Below, piece by piece: positions 45,791 to 54,699 of a stretch of 64,000 nucleotides of DNA (position 1 is its first letter; every line of letters starts with the position of its first letter). A model generated the notes under the pieces. It worked only from the letters and a program-made list of their open reading frames with translations. It ran no database searches and was not told the origin of the DNA. Source of the stretch: JAUIET01 sp964352475 (GTDB taxonomy: Bacteria; Pseudomonadota; Gammaproteobacteria; Pseudomonadales; JAUIET01); the NCBI GenBank assembly GCA_964352475.1, contig CAYGSL010000005.1, positions 62,001 through 126,000 of the forward strand. The letters run 5' to 3'. The position numbers were made by a program, and so were the translations under genes.

Positions 45791-45973
45791 CTATTCGTCG
45801 TCGCCGATATTCAGCACTTTCTTGCCGCGGTAGAAACCATCGGCTGTGACGTGGTGTCGGCGATGGCGTTCGCCTGTTGTTTGGTCCACGCTAAGCGCTG
45901 CGGTGTTCAAGCTGTCGTGCGAGCGTCGTTGGCCGCGTCGTGAACGTGTTACTTTACTCTTTTGTACAGCCAT
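45791..45973 (-). CDS. rpmF: Ribosomal protein L32
   Basis: A 60-residue basic protein of the large subunit: MAVQKSKVTRSRRGQRRSHD and RHHVTADGFYRGKKVL. It lacks the CxxC zinc pair of some L32 forms. It sits between yceD and plsX as is typical. Confidence 0.97.
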   Translation of the reverse strand: MAVQKSKVTRSRRGQRRSHDSLNTAALSVDQTTGERHRRHHVTADGFYRGKKVLNIGDDE

Positions 45974-45985
45974 GCTCGTACTCCG

Positions 45986-46522
45986 TTAATTCTTGCTTAG
46001 CATTTCTGCCAAGTCTTCAAAGGGTTTTTGCCGAGGTTCCTGTTCAGGTTCTTCAGCGCTCATATAACGTTGCCCGGCGCAGTCTTGCTCATGCAGACTG
46101 ACGATTGGCAACGCTAACAACAATTCATCTTCCACCAAATTATGCAGATCCACCGTGTCGTCAACGACAATCACCGGTTCCAGTTCCTCTGGTAACTGCC
46201 TTGCAGGATCTTCGCCGGCCACCAGCGCCAATGCAAAGCTCTGCTTCAACGCGAGTGCCATGGGATCCAGACATCGCTGGCAATACACATCCACTGCAGC
46301 ACTCACACTGCCTTTAATTAGCCTGCGCCCCTCATCGTCTCTGATGAACTGCAGCTCAACGTCCGCATTGCCCGCATCGCTTGCAAGCAAGTCAATGAAG
46401 CGACTAAGGCGTTTTATTGCCAAACGCCCTTCAAGTCTGGCTTCCGCGGCAACCAGACGAGCGACAGATACTTCGCCAGGCAGGTCTCTTTGTGACTGCA
46501 TTTCCAGGCCCAGGGGCGTCAT
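45986..46522 (-). CDS. yceD: YceD (DUF177) protein, 23S rRNA accumulation protein
   Basis: A 178-residue DUF177 protein. YceD-type proteins precede rpmF almost universally and affect 23S rRNA levels. CxxC in DVYCQRCLDPMA (near 92), the acidic segment VIVDDTVDLHNLVEDELLLA and the Cys in LHEQDCAGQRY are typical. It is the first gene of the rpmF-plsX-fab block, 12 bp before rpmF. Confidence 0.92.
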   Translation of the reverse strand: MTPLGLEMQSQRDLPGEVSVARLVAAEARLEGRLAIKRLSRFIDLLASDAGNADVELQFIRDDEGRRLIKGSVSAAVDVYCQRCLDPMALALKQSFALALVAGEDPARQLPEELEPVIVVDDTVDLHNLVEDELLLALPIVSLHEQDCAGQRYMSAEEPEQEPRQKPFEDLAEMLSKN

Positions 46523-46593
46523 GGGCGCGCCATCATAGGGAGTCGTTCAGAAAGTGTCAAACAGAATGCAAAAAATCCTCAAATCTCAAGGGA

Positions 46594-47553
46594 TTAGCGC
46601 AGAACTGGCAGCTGTATTTCCAACTGCTGACCAACAATGCCTTCACCAATAGCAACTCCGAGGCGGCCAAGAGCCTGCTCGATAGGGTCAGGCTTCATGG
46701 TGTAATCGATGATGTTGTCCTGTTTGAACAGCTCTCGAGCAACATAACCGGCGCTACCTAAACCATCGATCAGACCCAGCTCAAGCGCCTGCTCTCCTGA
46801 CCAGATCAAGCCTGAGAACAGATCCGGATGATCGCCAAGACGATCGCCCCGCCCTTCTTTAACCACGGAAACAAATTGTTTATGCGTGACTTTCAACACG
46901 CTCTGCCAAAACTCTTTCTCTTCTTCATTTTCAGGCAGGAATGGGTCCAGAAACCCTTTGTGGTCACCCGCAGTGTATTGCCTGCGCTCGACACCCAATT
47001 TTTCCATGGTGTCAACAAAACCGAAGCCCGAGCCGACCACGCCGATGGAACCAACCAAACTGGCTTTATCGGCATAGATCTCATCGGCTGCGGCCGCGAT
47101 GTAATAGGCGCCAGACGCACCCAGCTCTGCAATAGCCGCGTACACTTTCTTCTCTGGGTGCAAGGCTCGCAAGCGCTTTATTTCGTCATATATCTGACCA
47201 CTTTGCACCGGACTGCCACCCGGGCTGTTGATTGCCAGAAGGACGCCCTCACAAGCTTCGTTTTCAAAAGCCTGCCGCAAACTGCCGGCTACCGCGTTTG
47301 CATTAGCCATTTCTTCAGCGGCTATAACGCCTTTGATTTCGATCACACCAATGTGAGCATCGCTAACTTCACCGCCAACACCTTTATAAAGAAATACACC
47401 TAGCAATACGGCAAGATACGCGAAGGTCAACAGTTTAAAGAAAATACCCCAACGGCGGGCTTTTCGCTGCTCGCTAAGAGAGCTTTGCACCACATTTTCC
47501 AATACATTTAGCGCGCCTTGTTCCGACACGGTATCGTTTGATTCCATATTCAT
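46594..47553 (-). CDS. sppA: Signal peptide peptidase SppA, S49 family short form
   Basis: A membrane-bound protease that digests cleaved signal peptides. 319 residues: one transmembrane helix (about 36-60), then GVIEIKGVIAAEE, AINSPGGSPVQSGQI, the nucleophile Ser in AELGASGAYYIAAAADEIYA, SIGVVGSGFGF and the Lys in GDHKGFLDPF. It is the single-domain form (like Bacillus SppA), about half of E. coli SppA. It lies 71 bp upstream of yceD; the Maf gene that sits between them in some relatives is absent. Confidence 0.92.
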   Translation of the reverse strand: MNMESNDTVSEQGALNVLENVVQSSLSEQRKARRWGIFFKLLTFAYLAVLLGVFLYKGVGGEVSDAHIGVIEIKGVIAAEEMANANAVAGSLRQAFENEACEGVLLAINSPGGSPVQSGQIYDEIKRLRALHPEKKVYAAIAELGASGAYYIAAAADEIYADKASLVGSIGVVGSGFGFVDTMEKLGVERRQYTAGDHKGFLDPFLPENEEEKEFWQSVLKVTHKQFVSVVKEGRGDRLGDHPDLFSGLIWSGEQALELGLIDGLGSAGYVARELFKQDNIIDYTMKPDPIEQALGRLGVAIGEGIVGQQLEIQLPVLR

Positions 47554-47618
47554 TCTTGTTCAGCTCTTGTTTGTGCCTTGTTTCAGTCTACAACAGATAA
47601 AGTGGTGCGAAACGCCGT

Positions 47619-48272
47619 TCAGCGTGTGGCGGCGTGATCTGTAAACCATTGCGCCAGATCTGCGTAAGAATTGGCGATAAAATGCGCGCCCGCGGCCTGC
47701 AATCTTGGAATGGAATGTACTCCAAAGCTCACTCCAACAGCATGTAATCCTGCGCTGACAGCCATTGCCACATCATATTCTGTGTCACCAATCATTATTG
47801 CGTCTGCAGCGGATGTTCCCGTTTCCTCCAGCAATTCGAGCAGCATCTGCGGGTGTGGCTTGGAACGCGTCTCGTCCGCGCAGCGGCTGGAATCAAATAA
47901 CTCGCCGCGACCGGTAGCGGCAAACACTCGATCCAGCCCACGGCGACTCTTACCGGTGGCCACAGCGGTTTGATGGCCCAGGCGGCGCAACTCACTGACA
48001 AACTCCATACTGCCTGGAAAAAACTGGCAAGGCACGGCGTCGCGCTGCACAAAATGTCTGGAGTAATGCTGTTGCAGCTGAGATTTTTGTTCGCCAGAAG
48101 CGTCTGGATACAGCTCTGTGCTTGCTTCATGCATCCCCAGACCGATGATCTGGCGAATGTCGGCAGCGCTTCGAATGTCTAAATCAGCATCATTCATGGC
48201 TGCCTGCATAGCGGCCACAATTTTATCTGCAGAATCTATCAGGGTACCATCCCAGTCAAATATAATTAACAT
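47619..48272 (-). CDS. HAD-family phosphatase (phosphoglycolate phosphatase-like)
   Basis: A 217-residue HAD hydrolase. Motif I is IIFDWDGTLIDSADK, the cap begins near DIRQIIGLGMHEAS, motif II-III region is TAVATGKSRRGLD, and motif IV is MIGDTEYDVAMAVSAG. ATG 48272 is preferred over TTG 48278. It follows rluC by 6 bp in the same operon. The substrate is unknown; phosphoglycolate and other small phosphates are typical. Confidence 0.85.
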   Translation of the reverse strand: MLIIFDWDGTLIDSADKIVAAMQAAMNDADLDIRSAADIRQIIGLGMHEASTELYPDASGEQKSQLQQHYSRHFVQRDAVPCQFFPGSMEFVSELRRLGHQTAVATGKSRRGLDRVFAATGRGELFDSSRCADETRSKPHPQMLLELLEETGTSAADAIMIGDTEYDVAMAVSAGLHAVGVSFGVHSIPRLQAAGAHFIANSYADLAQWFTDHAATR

Positions 48273-48278
48273 ATTCAA

Positions 48279-49220
48279 TTACTTACGGATTTTATCTAGA
48301 AATGACATTAGACAGTTGTCCAGCTCTGCGGTGACAGTTAGCGGCTCACCAGCGACGGTTAAGCGAAGTTCGCTGGCATGTAGAAACAAGCGCTGTAAGC
48401 CACGCTGGCGGGCTTGCTTATTGGCTGCATCTGGGGCGTACTTCACATCGCCCGCTATCGCATGCCCTTTGAAAGCGGCATGGACGCGAATCTGATGCGT
48501 TCTACCGGTTACCGGGCTGGCCTCTACCAGGCTATGGTCGTTAAACCACTCCAGAACCTTGAACAGAGTGGACGACGCTTTGCCGTCCTGGCTAACCCGC
48601 ACCATTCGCTCGCCGGAACTCAGCTCATTCTTGCGCAGCGGCGCATCAACGCGCCGCAATGCCTTGGGCCAGCGCCCAAAAACCAGGGCCAGATACTTCT
48701 TGCTCAGCGTTTTACTTTGTAGTTGCTGATGCAGATCAACCAGAGTTTTGCGGTTCTTGGCAATCATCAAGCAGCCAGACGTGTCTCGATCCAGTCTGTG
48801 CACCAGCTCCATGCGCCGGCATTCTGGACGCAGCACCCTTAAGGCTTCTATCAAACCCAGATTGATACCACTTCCACCATGCACCGCCAACCCCGCGGGT
48901 TTGTTGATCACCAGCAAATCTTCGGTCTCAAGCAGGATTGCCTGTTTCAGAGTGTCTGCCAGGGAATCGCTGATAAACATTGCTTGCTTATCATCAGCGC
49001 CACTGGGCACGCGCACCGGCGGAATTCGTATGCTATCCCCTTCCAGCAACCGGTAGGTTTGTTTGGCCCGCCGCTTGTTAACGCGAACCTCACCGGAACG
49101 CAGCATGCGGTAAACCCTGGATTTGGGTACCGATTTGAGCTCAGTAAACAGGAAGTTGTCCAGACGCTGACCAGCCTGCGCGTCATCAATACTCACGTAT
49201 CGAACTTGTTTGTTTTCCAA
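48279..49220 (-). CDS. rluC: Ribosomal large subunit pseudouridine synthase C
   Basis: It makes pseudouridines in 23S rRNA (955, 2504 and 2580 in E. coli). 313 residues: S4 domain about 14-70 (LDNFLFTELKSVPKSRVYRM, GEVRVNKRRA) and catalytic domain with Asp in ELVHRLDRDTSGCLMIAKN, then VTGRTHQIRVHAAFKGHAI. The position divergent from rne is the classic arrangement. Confidence 0.94.
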   Translation of the reverse strand: MENKQVRYVSIDDAQAGQRLDNFLFTELKSVPKSRVYRMLRSGEVRVNKRRAKQTYRLLEGDSIRIPPVRVPSGADDKQAMFISDSLADTLKQAILLETEDLLVINKPAGLAVHGGSGINLGLIEALRVLRPECRRMELVHRLDRDTSGCLMIAKNRKTLVDLHQQLQSKTLSKKYLALVFGRWPKALRRVDAPLRKNELSSGERMVRVSQDGKASSTLFKVLEWFNDHSLVEASPVTGRTHQIRVHAAFKGHAIAGDVKYAPDAANKQARQRGLQRLFLHASELRLTVAGEPLTVTAELDNCLMSFLDKIRK

Positions 49221-49328
49221 TCAACCGCCCACTATCAATTCGCACGAATCGTTCGCGCACCTTATTTTGGCACGCGAATCGGTCTGCTCAGGCACTACAA
49301 TTACCAACAACGAGGTAGCCGCCTGTGA

Positions 49329-49357
49329 TTGAGGCGCCGGTCGTTAGCTGCTATAGT
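49329..49357 (+). promoter_or_regulatory. Probable rne promoter
   Basis: TTGAGG (49329-49334), a 17-nt spacer and TATAGT (49352-49357), plus strand. This predicts a leader of about 545 nt for rne, comparable to the long leader known in E. coli. Confidence 0.55.
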
Positions 49358-49363
49358 CCAGGT

Positions 49364-49907
49364 TAGACCCAAAGAAATAGAACGCTATTATCTCTCGAAG
49401 GGTTGAAAGAAGCGAGCATGACTCGTAAGGCGCCGCGAGAATAGCGGCACATTACAATGAACCTTACGCCACGCCGCTATTTATAACCGCCGACTAGCCA
49501 GTGCACGCCCTATTGATATTCTATTAGGGCGGGAAAAGAGTGAAAGCCACTCATGCAACCGGCCAGGGCAGTAGTGATGAGACTCACGACAAACGATTAA
49601 ACGTATATTCGCCCGCGAGCATGCAACAGATGAACCTGCCGAGAAAATGGCTGGCAGGCGCTGCTCCAGGCCCATCAGCAAGCCAACAAGTTTAGATCAA
49701 GTTTCGACTATAAGCTGCTGATAATAAAGAACTATTTCTAAGAAAACCCTTGAAATAGTGTATTTGAACGGCAAGCAATTGTGCTTGGTTTGGTGTTGGT
49801 TGGTACCTTGTGTACCAGCGAGACAACATTAATTCCCGATCTTTGCCCACAGTCTCATTCTACTTTCCATCCGGTCTCGTCGGCTAAGACACCATGGAAG
49901 TAAACCT
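49364..49907 (+). other. Structured 5' leader of rne
   Basis: A gene-free stretch of about 540 bp between the candidate promoter and the rne start. It holds perfect hairpins: 9-bp stem AATAGCGGC / GCCGCTATT (49440-49448 and 49473-49481), 7-bp CGCCCTA / TAGGGCG (49506-49531), and 6-bp TGGTAC / GTACCA (49801-49817). In E. coli the rne leader is a sensor through which RNase E limits its own mRNA. A similar role is likely here; similarity at sequence level was not established. Confidence 0.5.
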
Positions 49908-52703
49908 ATGAAACGCATGTTAATCAACGCAACCCAACCCGAAGAGTTGCGTGTTGCAATTGTCGATGGCCAGAAGCTATTCGACCTCGACATTGAAAAC
50001 AGAACCCGAGTACAAAAGAAGTCCAACATATACAAAGGCAAAATCACTCGCGTGGAGCCAAGCCTGGAAGCCGCATTTGTTGATTTTGGCGCCGAGAGGC
50101 ATGGATTTTTGCCACTCAAAGAAATATCCAAGCAGTATTTTAACCGCAAACCTTCAGACGTAGATGGTCGATTTACGATCAAAGACGTGGTCAAGGAAGG
50201 CACTGAAGTTATCGTTCAGGTCGATAAAGAGGAACGCGGCAATAAAGGTGCGGCTTTAACGACCTTTATCAGTCTTGCCGGCCGATACATGGTTTTGATG
50301 CCAAACAACCCGAGAGCTGGCGGAATCTCCCGCCGCGTGGAAGGTGATGAGCGCTCGGAACTGAAATCTGTTCTCGATTCCCTGGATACACCAAAAGGAA
50401 TGGGCGTTATTGTGCGCACCGCCGGTGTTGGGCGTAACAGCGAAGAACTCAAATGGGATCAGGATTACCTGTGCGCGGTGTGGGAAGCAATATCGGAAGT
50501 TGCTGAGCAACGTTCTGCCCCGTTTCTGATTTACCCCGAAGGCAATGTCATTATTCGAGCCATCAGGGATTACCTGCGGCCGGATATTGGCGAAATCATT
50601 ATTGATGCACAAGATGCGTTTGATGAGGCCACGGAGTTCGTTGGTCAAATCATGCCGCACAATGAGTCCAAGCTTAAGCTTTACCAGGACAGTGTGCCTT
50701 TATTCAATCGCTACCAAATAGAGAGCCAAATTCAGTCCGCCTACGAACGCGAAGTAACACTTCCTTCCGGTGGTTCTATTGTTATAGACCCTACCGAAGC
50801 AATGGTCGCCATCGATATCAACTCGGCGCGGGCAACCAAGGGCAAGAATATAGAAGACACGGCCACCCGAACCAATCTGGAAGCGGCAGATGAGATCGGT
50901 CGGCAACTGAGATTACGTGACATTGGCGGTCTGGTAGTTATCGACTTCATTGACATGAATGAGAGCCGTAACCAGCGTGCGGTTGAAAATCGCATGCGCG
51001 AAGCCCTTGAGATGGACCGCGCCCGTGTTCAGGTTGGCAAAATCTCCAGGTTTGGCTTACTGGAAATGTCACGTCAGCGACTGCGACCCTCGCTCGGCGA
51101 GACCAGCTCTATTGTCTGCCCACGCTGTAAGGGCCAGGGTCACATACTGGACACCAAATCCACGGCGCTGACCGCGCTCAGAGTCATAGAGGAAGAAGCC
51201 CTCAAAGAGCGAAGCGCAGAGATACGCGCAATCGTACCGGTGGAAGTGGCGACCTATTTGCTCAATGAAAAGCGACAGGCCATTCTTGATATTGAAAAGC
51301 GTAACGGTTTGCATGTTTTGGTGGTGCCAAACCTCAATATGGAGACGCCACACTTCGATGTGCAGCGATATAGAGACGATCAACAGCTCTCGCAAGACAT
51401 CCCCAGCTACAGCCTAGAAAATGACACATCCATATTGGATGAGCCAGAGGTCGATCCGCAGGCCGTATTAGCTGTTCAGGAAGAGCCTGCCTTGAAACGC
51501 ATTAGCGTCGCCCCTCAAGAGCCTGCCCCGCAGCGCAGCCAGCCAGCACCCGAAGCAGTCGTCGCACAAGCCGCGCCACTTGCATCTGCGCAACCACAAG
51601 CAGAGGGAATGATTACCCGAATGTGGAACGCGATGTTTGGTAGCGCCCCGGTTGCTGCCGAGCCATCAGCAAGCCCTGTGGATGCAGACGCACAGAAATC
51701 GAACAAGACAGAGTCTGCTAACAAACGCAGAAACAATAAGCGTGGCGGCAACCGCAAGCCCAGGCAAGAGGCACGGCAGCGTCAGGAAACGTCAGAGGTG
51801 CCAGAACATGAAGAAAGTTCTACAGATTCTAACCAGGCTGACGGCAACCGACGCGGAGGACAACGACGCCGCGGCGGCAATGGCCAGCGTCAGGAGAAAA
51901 CAGCGAATCGTCGCGATAACGGGCAAGATCTGGAGCAAGCAAATGATGCTGATCGTCCAAAGCGTCGACCCAGCAACAGCAAGCCTAAAGCGGCCAGCCC
52001 TAAAAAGCGCGAGAATCGGCGAGAGCGGCCAATTGATGCTTTGCTCGCAGGTAGTGATTTGCTGGCAGCGCAAGCGCAAGAACCTCTTGCGGAGGCTTTG
52101 CCAGAGACGGCAACTGAAACATTTGAGACCTCCCCACAGGCGCCCAATGGCAATGACATGGAAACCCTCGCCGTTCGCGAAACCATTGTAGAAGCCGTTA
52201 CAGAAACCGATGGAGAAGCCGAAAGCAAGACAGCACAATCAGAAGAATCGTTAGCGCAAGCAACAACTGAGCCTGAGGCAAGCGTAGAAGCAGAGGCAAT
52301 AGCAGAGCTTGAAGCAACGGTTGAAGCAGAGGCTGTGGCAGAGCCTGAAATAGCCACCGACGAAACCGAAGTCCTTGCTGCGACTATAGCTACTCCAGCG
52401 CGGGAATCAGAAACTGTTGAGCTTAGTGAACCAGAAGCACAACGGACTAACGGTGCAGCGAACGCTGCGGCCATATCCGAGTCGTCGATTGACTTTGCAA
52501 CTTTGGGTCGAGCTGGAAATGATCCTCGCGACAACCCGCAGACACACACCGAGTTTCAGATTCGAAGCCGCACAATAGAGCTTATTGACCTGCAAGCGCC
52601 TGCGCTTGTGGCCGAGCAACTTGGTGAGGAAGAGGTTATGGCGATGCGCGCACCCAACGACCCCAGGCAACAGCGCAGCACCGAAGCCAGTACTGATGCA
52701 TAA
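49908..52703 (+). CDS. rne: Ribonuclease E
   Basis: The main endonuclease for mRNA decay and rRNA/tRNA processing. 931 residues: S1 domain (about 38-120, AAFVDFGAERHGFLPLKEIS), 5'-sensor and DNase I-like catalytic domain with MVAIDINSARATKG and LVVIDFIDMNESRNQRAVE (metal Asp residues), and the Zn-link Cys pair in VCPRCKGQGHIL (near 404). The C-terminal 400 residues are low-complexity: an Arg-rich RNA-binding tract (about 605-690) and Glu/Ala repeats. This tail is shorter than in E. coli (1061 in total) and would scaffold the degradosome. GGAAG precedes ATG 49908. Confidence 0.97.
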   Translation: MKRMLINATQPEELRVAIVDGQKLFDLDIENRTRVQKKSNIYKGKITRVEPSLEAAFVDFGAERHGFLPLKEISKQYFNRKPSDVDGRFTIKDVVKEGTEVIVQVDKEERGNKGAALTTFISLAGRYMVLMPNNPRAGGISRRVEGDERSELKSVLDSLDTPKGMGVIVRTAGVGRNSEELKWDQDYLCAVWEAISEVAEQRSAPFLIYPEGNVIIRAIRDYLRPDIGEIIIDAQDAFDEATEFVGQIMPHNESKLKLYQDSVPLFNRYQIESQIQSAYEREVTLPSGGSIVIDPTEAMVAIDINSARATKGKNIEDTATRTNLEAADEIGRQLRLRDIGGLVVIDFIDMNESRNQRAVENRMREALEMDRARVQVGKISRFGLLEMSRQRLRPSLGETSSIVCPRCKGQGHILDTKSTALTALRVIEEEALKERSAEIRAIVPVEVATYLLNEKRQAILDIEKRNGLHVLVVPNLNMETPHFDVQRYRDDQQLSQDIPSYSLENDTSILDEPEVDPQAVLAVQEEPALKRISVAPQEPAPQRSQPAPEAVVAQAAPLASAQPQAEGMITRMWNAMFGSAPVAAEPSASPVDADAQKSNKTESANKRRNNKRGGNRKPRQEARQRQETSEVPEHEESSTDSNQADGNRRGGQRRRGGNGQRQEKTANRRDNGQDLEQANDADRPKRRPSNSKPKAASPKKRENRRERPIDALLAGSDLLAAQAQEPLAEALPETATETFETSPQAPNGNDMETLAVRETIVEAVTETDGEAESKTAQSEESLAQATTEPEASVEAEAIAELEATVEAEAVAEPEIATDETEVLAATIATPARESETVELSEPEAQRTNGAANAAAISESSIDFATLGRAGNDPRDNPQTHTEFQIRSRTIELIDLQAPALVAEQLGEEEVMAMRAPNDPRQQRSTEASTDA
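52275..52346 (+). repeat. Two 36-bp in-frame repeats in the rne tail
   Basis: Units 52275-52310 and 52311-52346 encode EASVEAEAIAEL and EATVEAEAVAEP. They lie in the acidic, disordered end of RNase E and keep the reading frame. Confidence 0.7.
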
Positions 52704-52741
52704 GCGGTAATCTGCGACCCATAATTAGTTGTAGGTGGTTC

Positions 52742-52769
52742 TTGTCAGGCGCAACAATACGGATATAAT
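52742..52769 (+). promoter_or_regulatory. Promoter of tRNA-Ser
   Basis: TTGTCA (52742-52747), a 16-nt spacer and a perfect TATAAT (52764-52769), 14 bp before the tRNA. Confidence 0.7.
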
Positions 52770-52783
52770 TGCGCCTGCTCTGC

Positions 52784-52873
52784 GGAGGGGTGGCAGAGTG
52801 GTTGAATGCACTGGTCTTGAAAACCAGCGAAGGTGAAAGCCTTCCGAGAGTTCGAATCTCTCCTCCTCCGCCA
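52784..52873 (+). tRNA. tRNA-Ser (anticodon TGA)
   Basis: A 90-nt class II tRNA with encoded CCA. Acceptor GGAGGGG pairs with CTCCTCC (one G-T). The anticodon arm CTGGT-CTTGAAA-ACCAG gives TGA, reading UCN codons. A long variable arm (GAAGGTGAAAGCCTTC) and T arm GAGAG-TTCGAAT-CTCTC complete it. Confidence 0.96.
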
Positions 52874-53044
52874 ATTATTCCTTATCTCATGGCGTTTTCT
52901 GCGCCAAGGTTGTAAAGCCGACAAACGGTGATACGAAAAGTTCGATGCATAAACACCGTTTTTCGAGATGGAAAGCATTGAAATTGGCTGTACCATCATT
53001 ATTATTAGAGTAGTTCCAAAGGGTTCCTTAAAGGAGAATCAGGC

Positions 53045-53719
53045 ATGAGTAGAGAGAATGACGTTCTGAGCACTGCAGGTTACGACGTAGCCAGTGCTGA
53101 AGTAAACAAGGTGCTTCGTAACACCTACGCCTTACTGGCAATGACATTGGTGTTTTCCGGCATTACCGCCATGATCTCCATGGCATTGGAAATGCCACGC
53201 ATGACCTATTTGTTTTGTCTTGGCGGCGCGATGGTTTTGATGCTGTTTGTCATGCCAAAAGTTGCTAATTCGGCAAGTGGTATTGGGGTTGTTTTTGCTA
53301 TAACCGGCCTGCTCGGATTTGGCATAGGCCCAATGCTGGCAATGTACCTTGCTCTGCAAAATGGCGGTCAGCTAGTTGCGACAGCATTGGGCGGTACCGG
53401 CGTTATCTTCCTGGCATTGTCAGCGTATGCGCTAACGACCAAGAAGGATTTCAGTTTCATGGGTGGCATGTTGATGGTTGGCATGTTGGTCGTGATCGGC
53501 TTTATTGTGCTCAATCTGTTTATGCAGATGCCGGCAATGAGCCTGATGATCTCATCCGTTATTATATTGCTCATGTCAGGCTTTATTCTGTATGACACCA
53601 GCCGAATAGTGAACGGCGGCGAGCGCAATTACGTGATGGCGACGATCGGCTTATACATGACGATTTTCAACATTTTCATCAGCCTGCTCAACTTACTCGG
53701 TTTTGCCAGTGATGATTAA
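53045..53719 (+). CDS. BI-1/YccA family membrane protein
   Basis: A 224-residue protein with seven hydrophobic segments, of the Bax inhibitor-1 family (UPF0005). Related YccA binds and restrains the FtsH protease in E. coli. Signatures: VNKVLRNTYALLAMTLVFS at the N-terminus and SGFILYDTSRIVNGGERNY near the sixth helix, with a charged C-terminal end (FASDD). AAAGGAG precedes ATG 53045. It stands between tRNA-Ser and tus genes, matching Pseudomonas. Confidence 0.92.
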   Translation: MSRENDVLSTAGYDVASAEVNKVLRNTYALLAMTLVFSGITAMISMALEMPRMTYLFCLGGAMVLMLFVMPKVANSASGIGVVFAITGLLGFGIGPMLAMYLALQNGGQLVATALGGTGVIFLALSAYALTTKKDFSFMGGMLMVGMLVVIGFIVLNLFMQMPAMSLMISSVIILLMSGFILYDTSRIVNGGERNYVMATIGLYMTIFNIFISLLNLLGFASDD

Positions 53720-53739
53720 TGCCCGTAAGCATTAAAAAC

Positions 53740-53769
53740 AAAACGGCGCCTGATGGCGCCGTTTTTGTT
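53740..53769 (+). terminator. Rho-independent terminator
   Basis: A 10-bp stem AAACGGCGCC / GGCGCCGTTT with a TGAT loop and flanking A and T runs, 20 bp after the BI-1 gene. The symmetric A/T tracts would let it act in both directions. Confidence 0.9.
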
Positions 53770-53821
53770 TGAACACAGTTATACTCATCGACCACTACTT
53801 ACACGCTTTTGGAGCCTTCTC

Positions 53822-54001
53822 ATGGATTTGATGCAGATTGGCCTCGCCATTATTTTCATCGCATTGATGTTTTTTATCTGGCCCAATGTTAAACACTCAA
53901 TGAAGAACAGTCCTGATGCTGAGAAAGGCGATTGGACAGCCGTTGCACTGCCCATCATTGCTGTTGTGCTGTTTGTATTACTGCTGATGAATATGGTTTA
54001 G
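53822..54001 (+). CDS. Small two-span membrane protein
   Basis: A 59-residue protein: helix about 5-19 (IGLAIIFIALMFFIWP), a polar loop VKHSMKNSPDAEKGDW and a second helix about 42-58. The loop with P-x-AEKGDW looks like a conserved family of short pseudomonad membrane proteins, which have no known role. GGAGC lies 6 nt before ATG 53822. It leads the tusDCB genes by 6 bp, so it may be part of that operon. Confidence 0.75.
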   Translation: MDLMQIGLAIIFIALMFFIWPNVKHSMKNSPDAEKGDWTAVALPIIAVVLFVLLLMNMV

Positions 54002-54007
54002 CCAAAC

Positions 54008-54343
54008 ATGAACTTCTCTCTTTTCGTTAACGCAGCACCGGGCGCGAACATTGAGCGAAGTACTGCGCTTCTAACCGCAGCTGCCATTCTCGACTCCGAG
54101 CACAATTTGTATCGAGTTTTCTTCTACGGCGCGGGCGTTCAACATTGCGGTCATCCAAGCAGTCACGGTGAGCTTCCCTGGCAAGCGCTGGCGCGCGACA
54201 CCACCACTGATCTTTGTTTTTGCTCAGCGTCTGTTAAAAAGTATCAGGTATCACTCTCAAGCCATACCAATGTGAGCTTGGGGGGGCTGGTGCAATTGCT
54301 GGATGCGCAGATGAACTCTGACCGCATTGTTAGCCTTAGTTGA
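54008..54343 (+). CDS. tusD: Sulfur relay protein TusD (DsrE family)
   Basis: A subunit of the TusBCD complex that passes persulfide sulfur to TusE and MnmA for 2-thiouridine in tRNA wobble positions. 111 residues: FSLFVNAAPG start, RVFFYGAGVQHCG, WQALARDTTTDLCFCSAS with the likely active Cys, and GGLVQLLDAQMNSDRIVSL. Divergent but collinear with E. coli TusD (128 residues). DsrE in sulfur oxidisers is the paralogue; no dsrAB here argues for Tus. Confidence 0.82.
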   Translation: MNFSLFVNAAPGANIERSTALLTAAAILDSEHNLYRVFFYGAGVQHCGHPSSHGELPWQALARDTTTDLCFCSASVKKYQVSLSSHTNVSLGGLVQLLDAQMNSDRIVSLS

Positions 54344-54355
54344 CGGTGAATCGGC

Positions 54356-54691
54356 GTGGCAACTGATTGCAGAACCAGCACCCTGGTAACCATCTGCCTG
54401 GACCAGGCAGAGGCCCTACAGCAAGCACTGCCCTTGATTCTAAGTTTTGCCGCGGTTGGCAGTCCACCAAGCGTTGTTTTTGAAGCCTCACAATCCAGTC
54501 CATTAGCCGCCATTCGGAGTCTGGACGCACACCTTGAGCAGCTGACAGAATTTGGCGTGACCGAGATTTTTGCAAGTCAGAGAGCAAAGTGGCTTCTGGA
54601 TCAGCATTGCCGTTTATCCAGCAAAGTCATAAGCGACTCAGTGAAGGTTCGCGCTTTGCATACTCAAGTTCACGCGATATATGCCTTTTAG
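54356..54691 (+). CDS. tusC: Sulfur relay protein TusC-like (DsrF family)
   Basis: A 111-residue protein between tusD and tusB. The match to TusC is weak at the start but the second half (LEQLTEFGVTEIFASQRAKW and the aromatic-hydrophobic end HTQVHAIYAF) has the TusC layout. It starts at GTG 54356, with GGTGA 7 nt before it. TusC has a structural role in the heterohexamer. Context carries much of the assignment. Confidence 0.7.
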   Translation: MATDCRTSTLVTICLDQAEALQQALPLILSFAAVGSPPSVVFEASQSSPLAAIRSLDAHLEQLTEFGVTEIFASQRAKWLLDQHCRLSSKVISDSVKVRALHTQVHAIYAF

Positions 54692-54699
54692 TTTAATCA

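Noticed and set aside
49481..49681. 66-codon minus-strand ORF in the rne leader
   Set aside because: No ribosome binding site or family; the hairpins of the rne leader explain the constraint better.
51637..52549. ORFs of 148-219 codons inside rne
   Set aside because: Low-complexity shadows of the repetitive Glu/Ala/Arg coding sequence.
52745..52999. 84-codon minus-strand ORF over tRNA-Ser
   Set aside because: A shadow of the tRNA and its promoter; no ribosome binding site.
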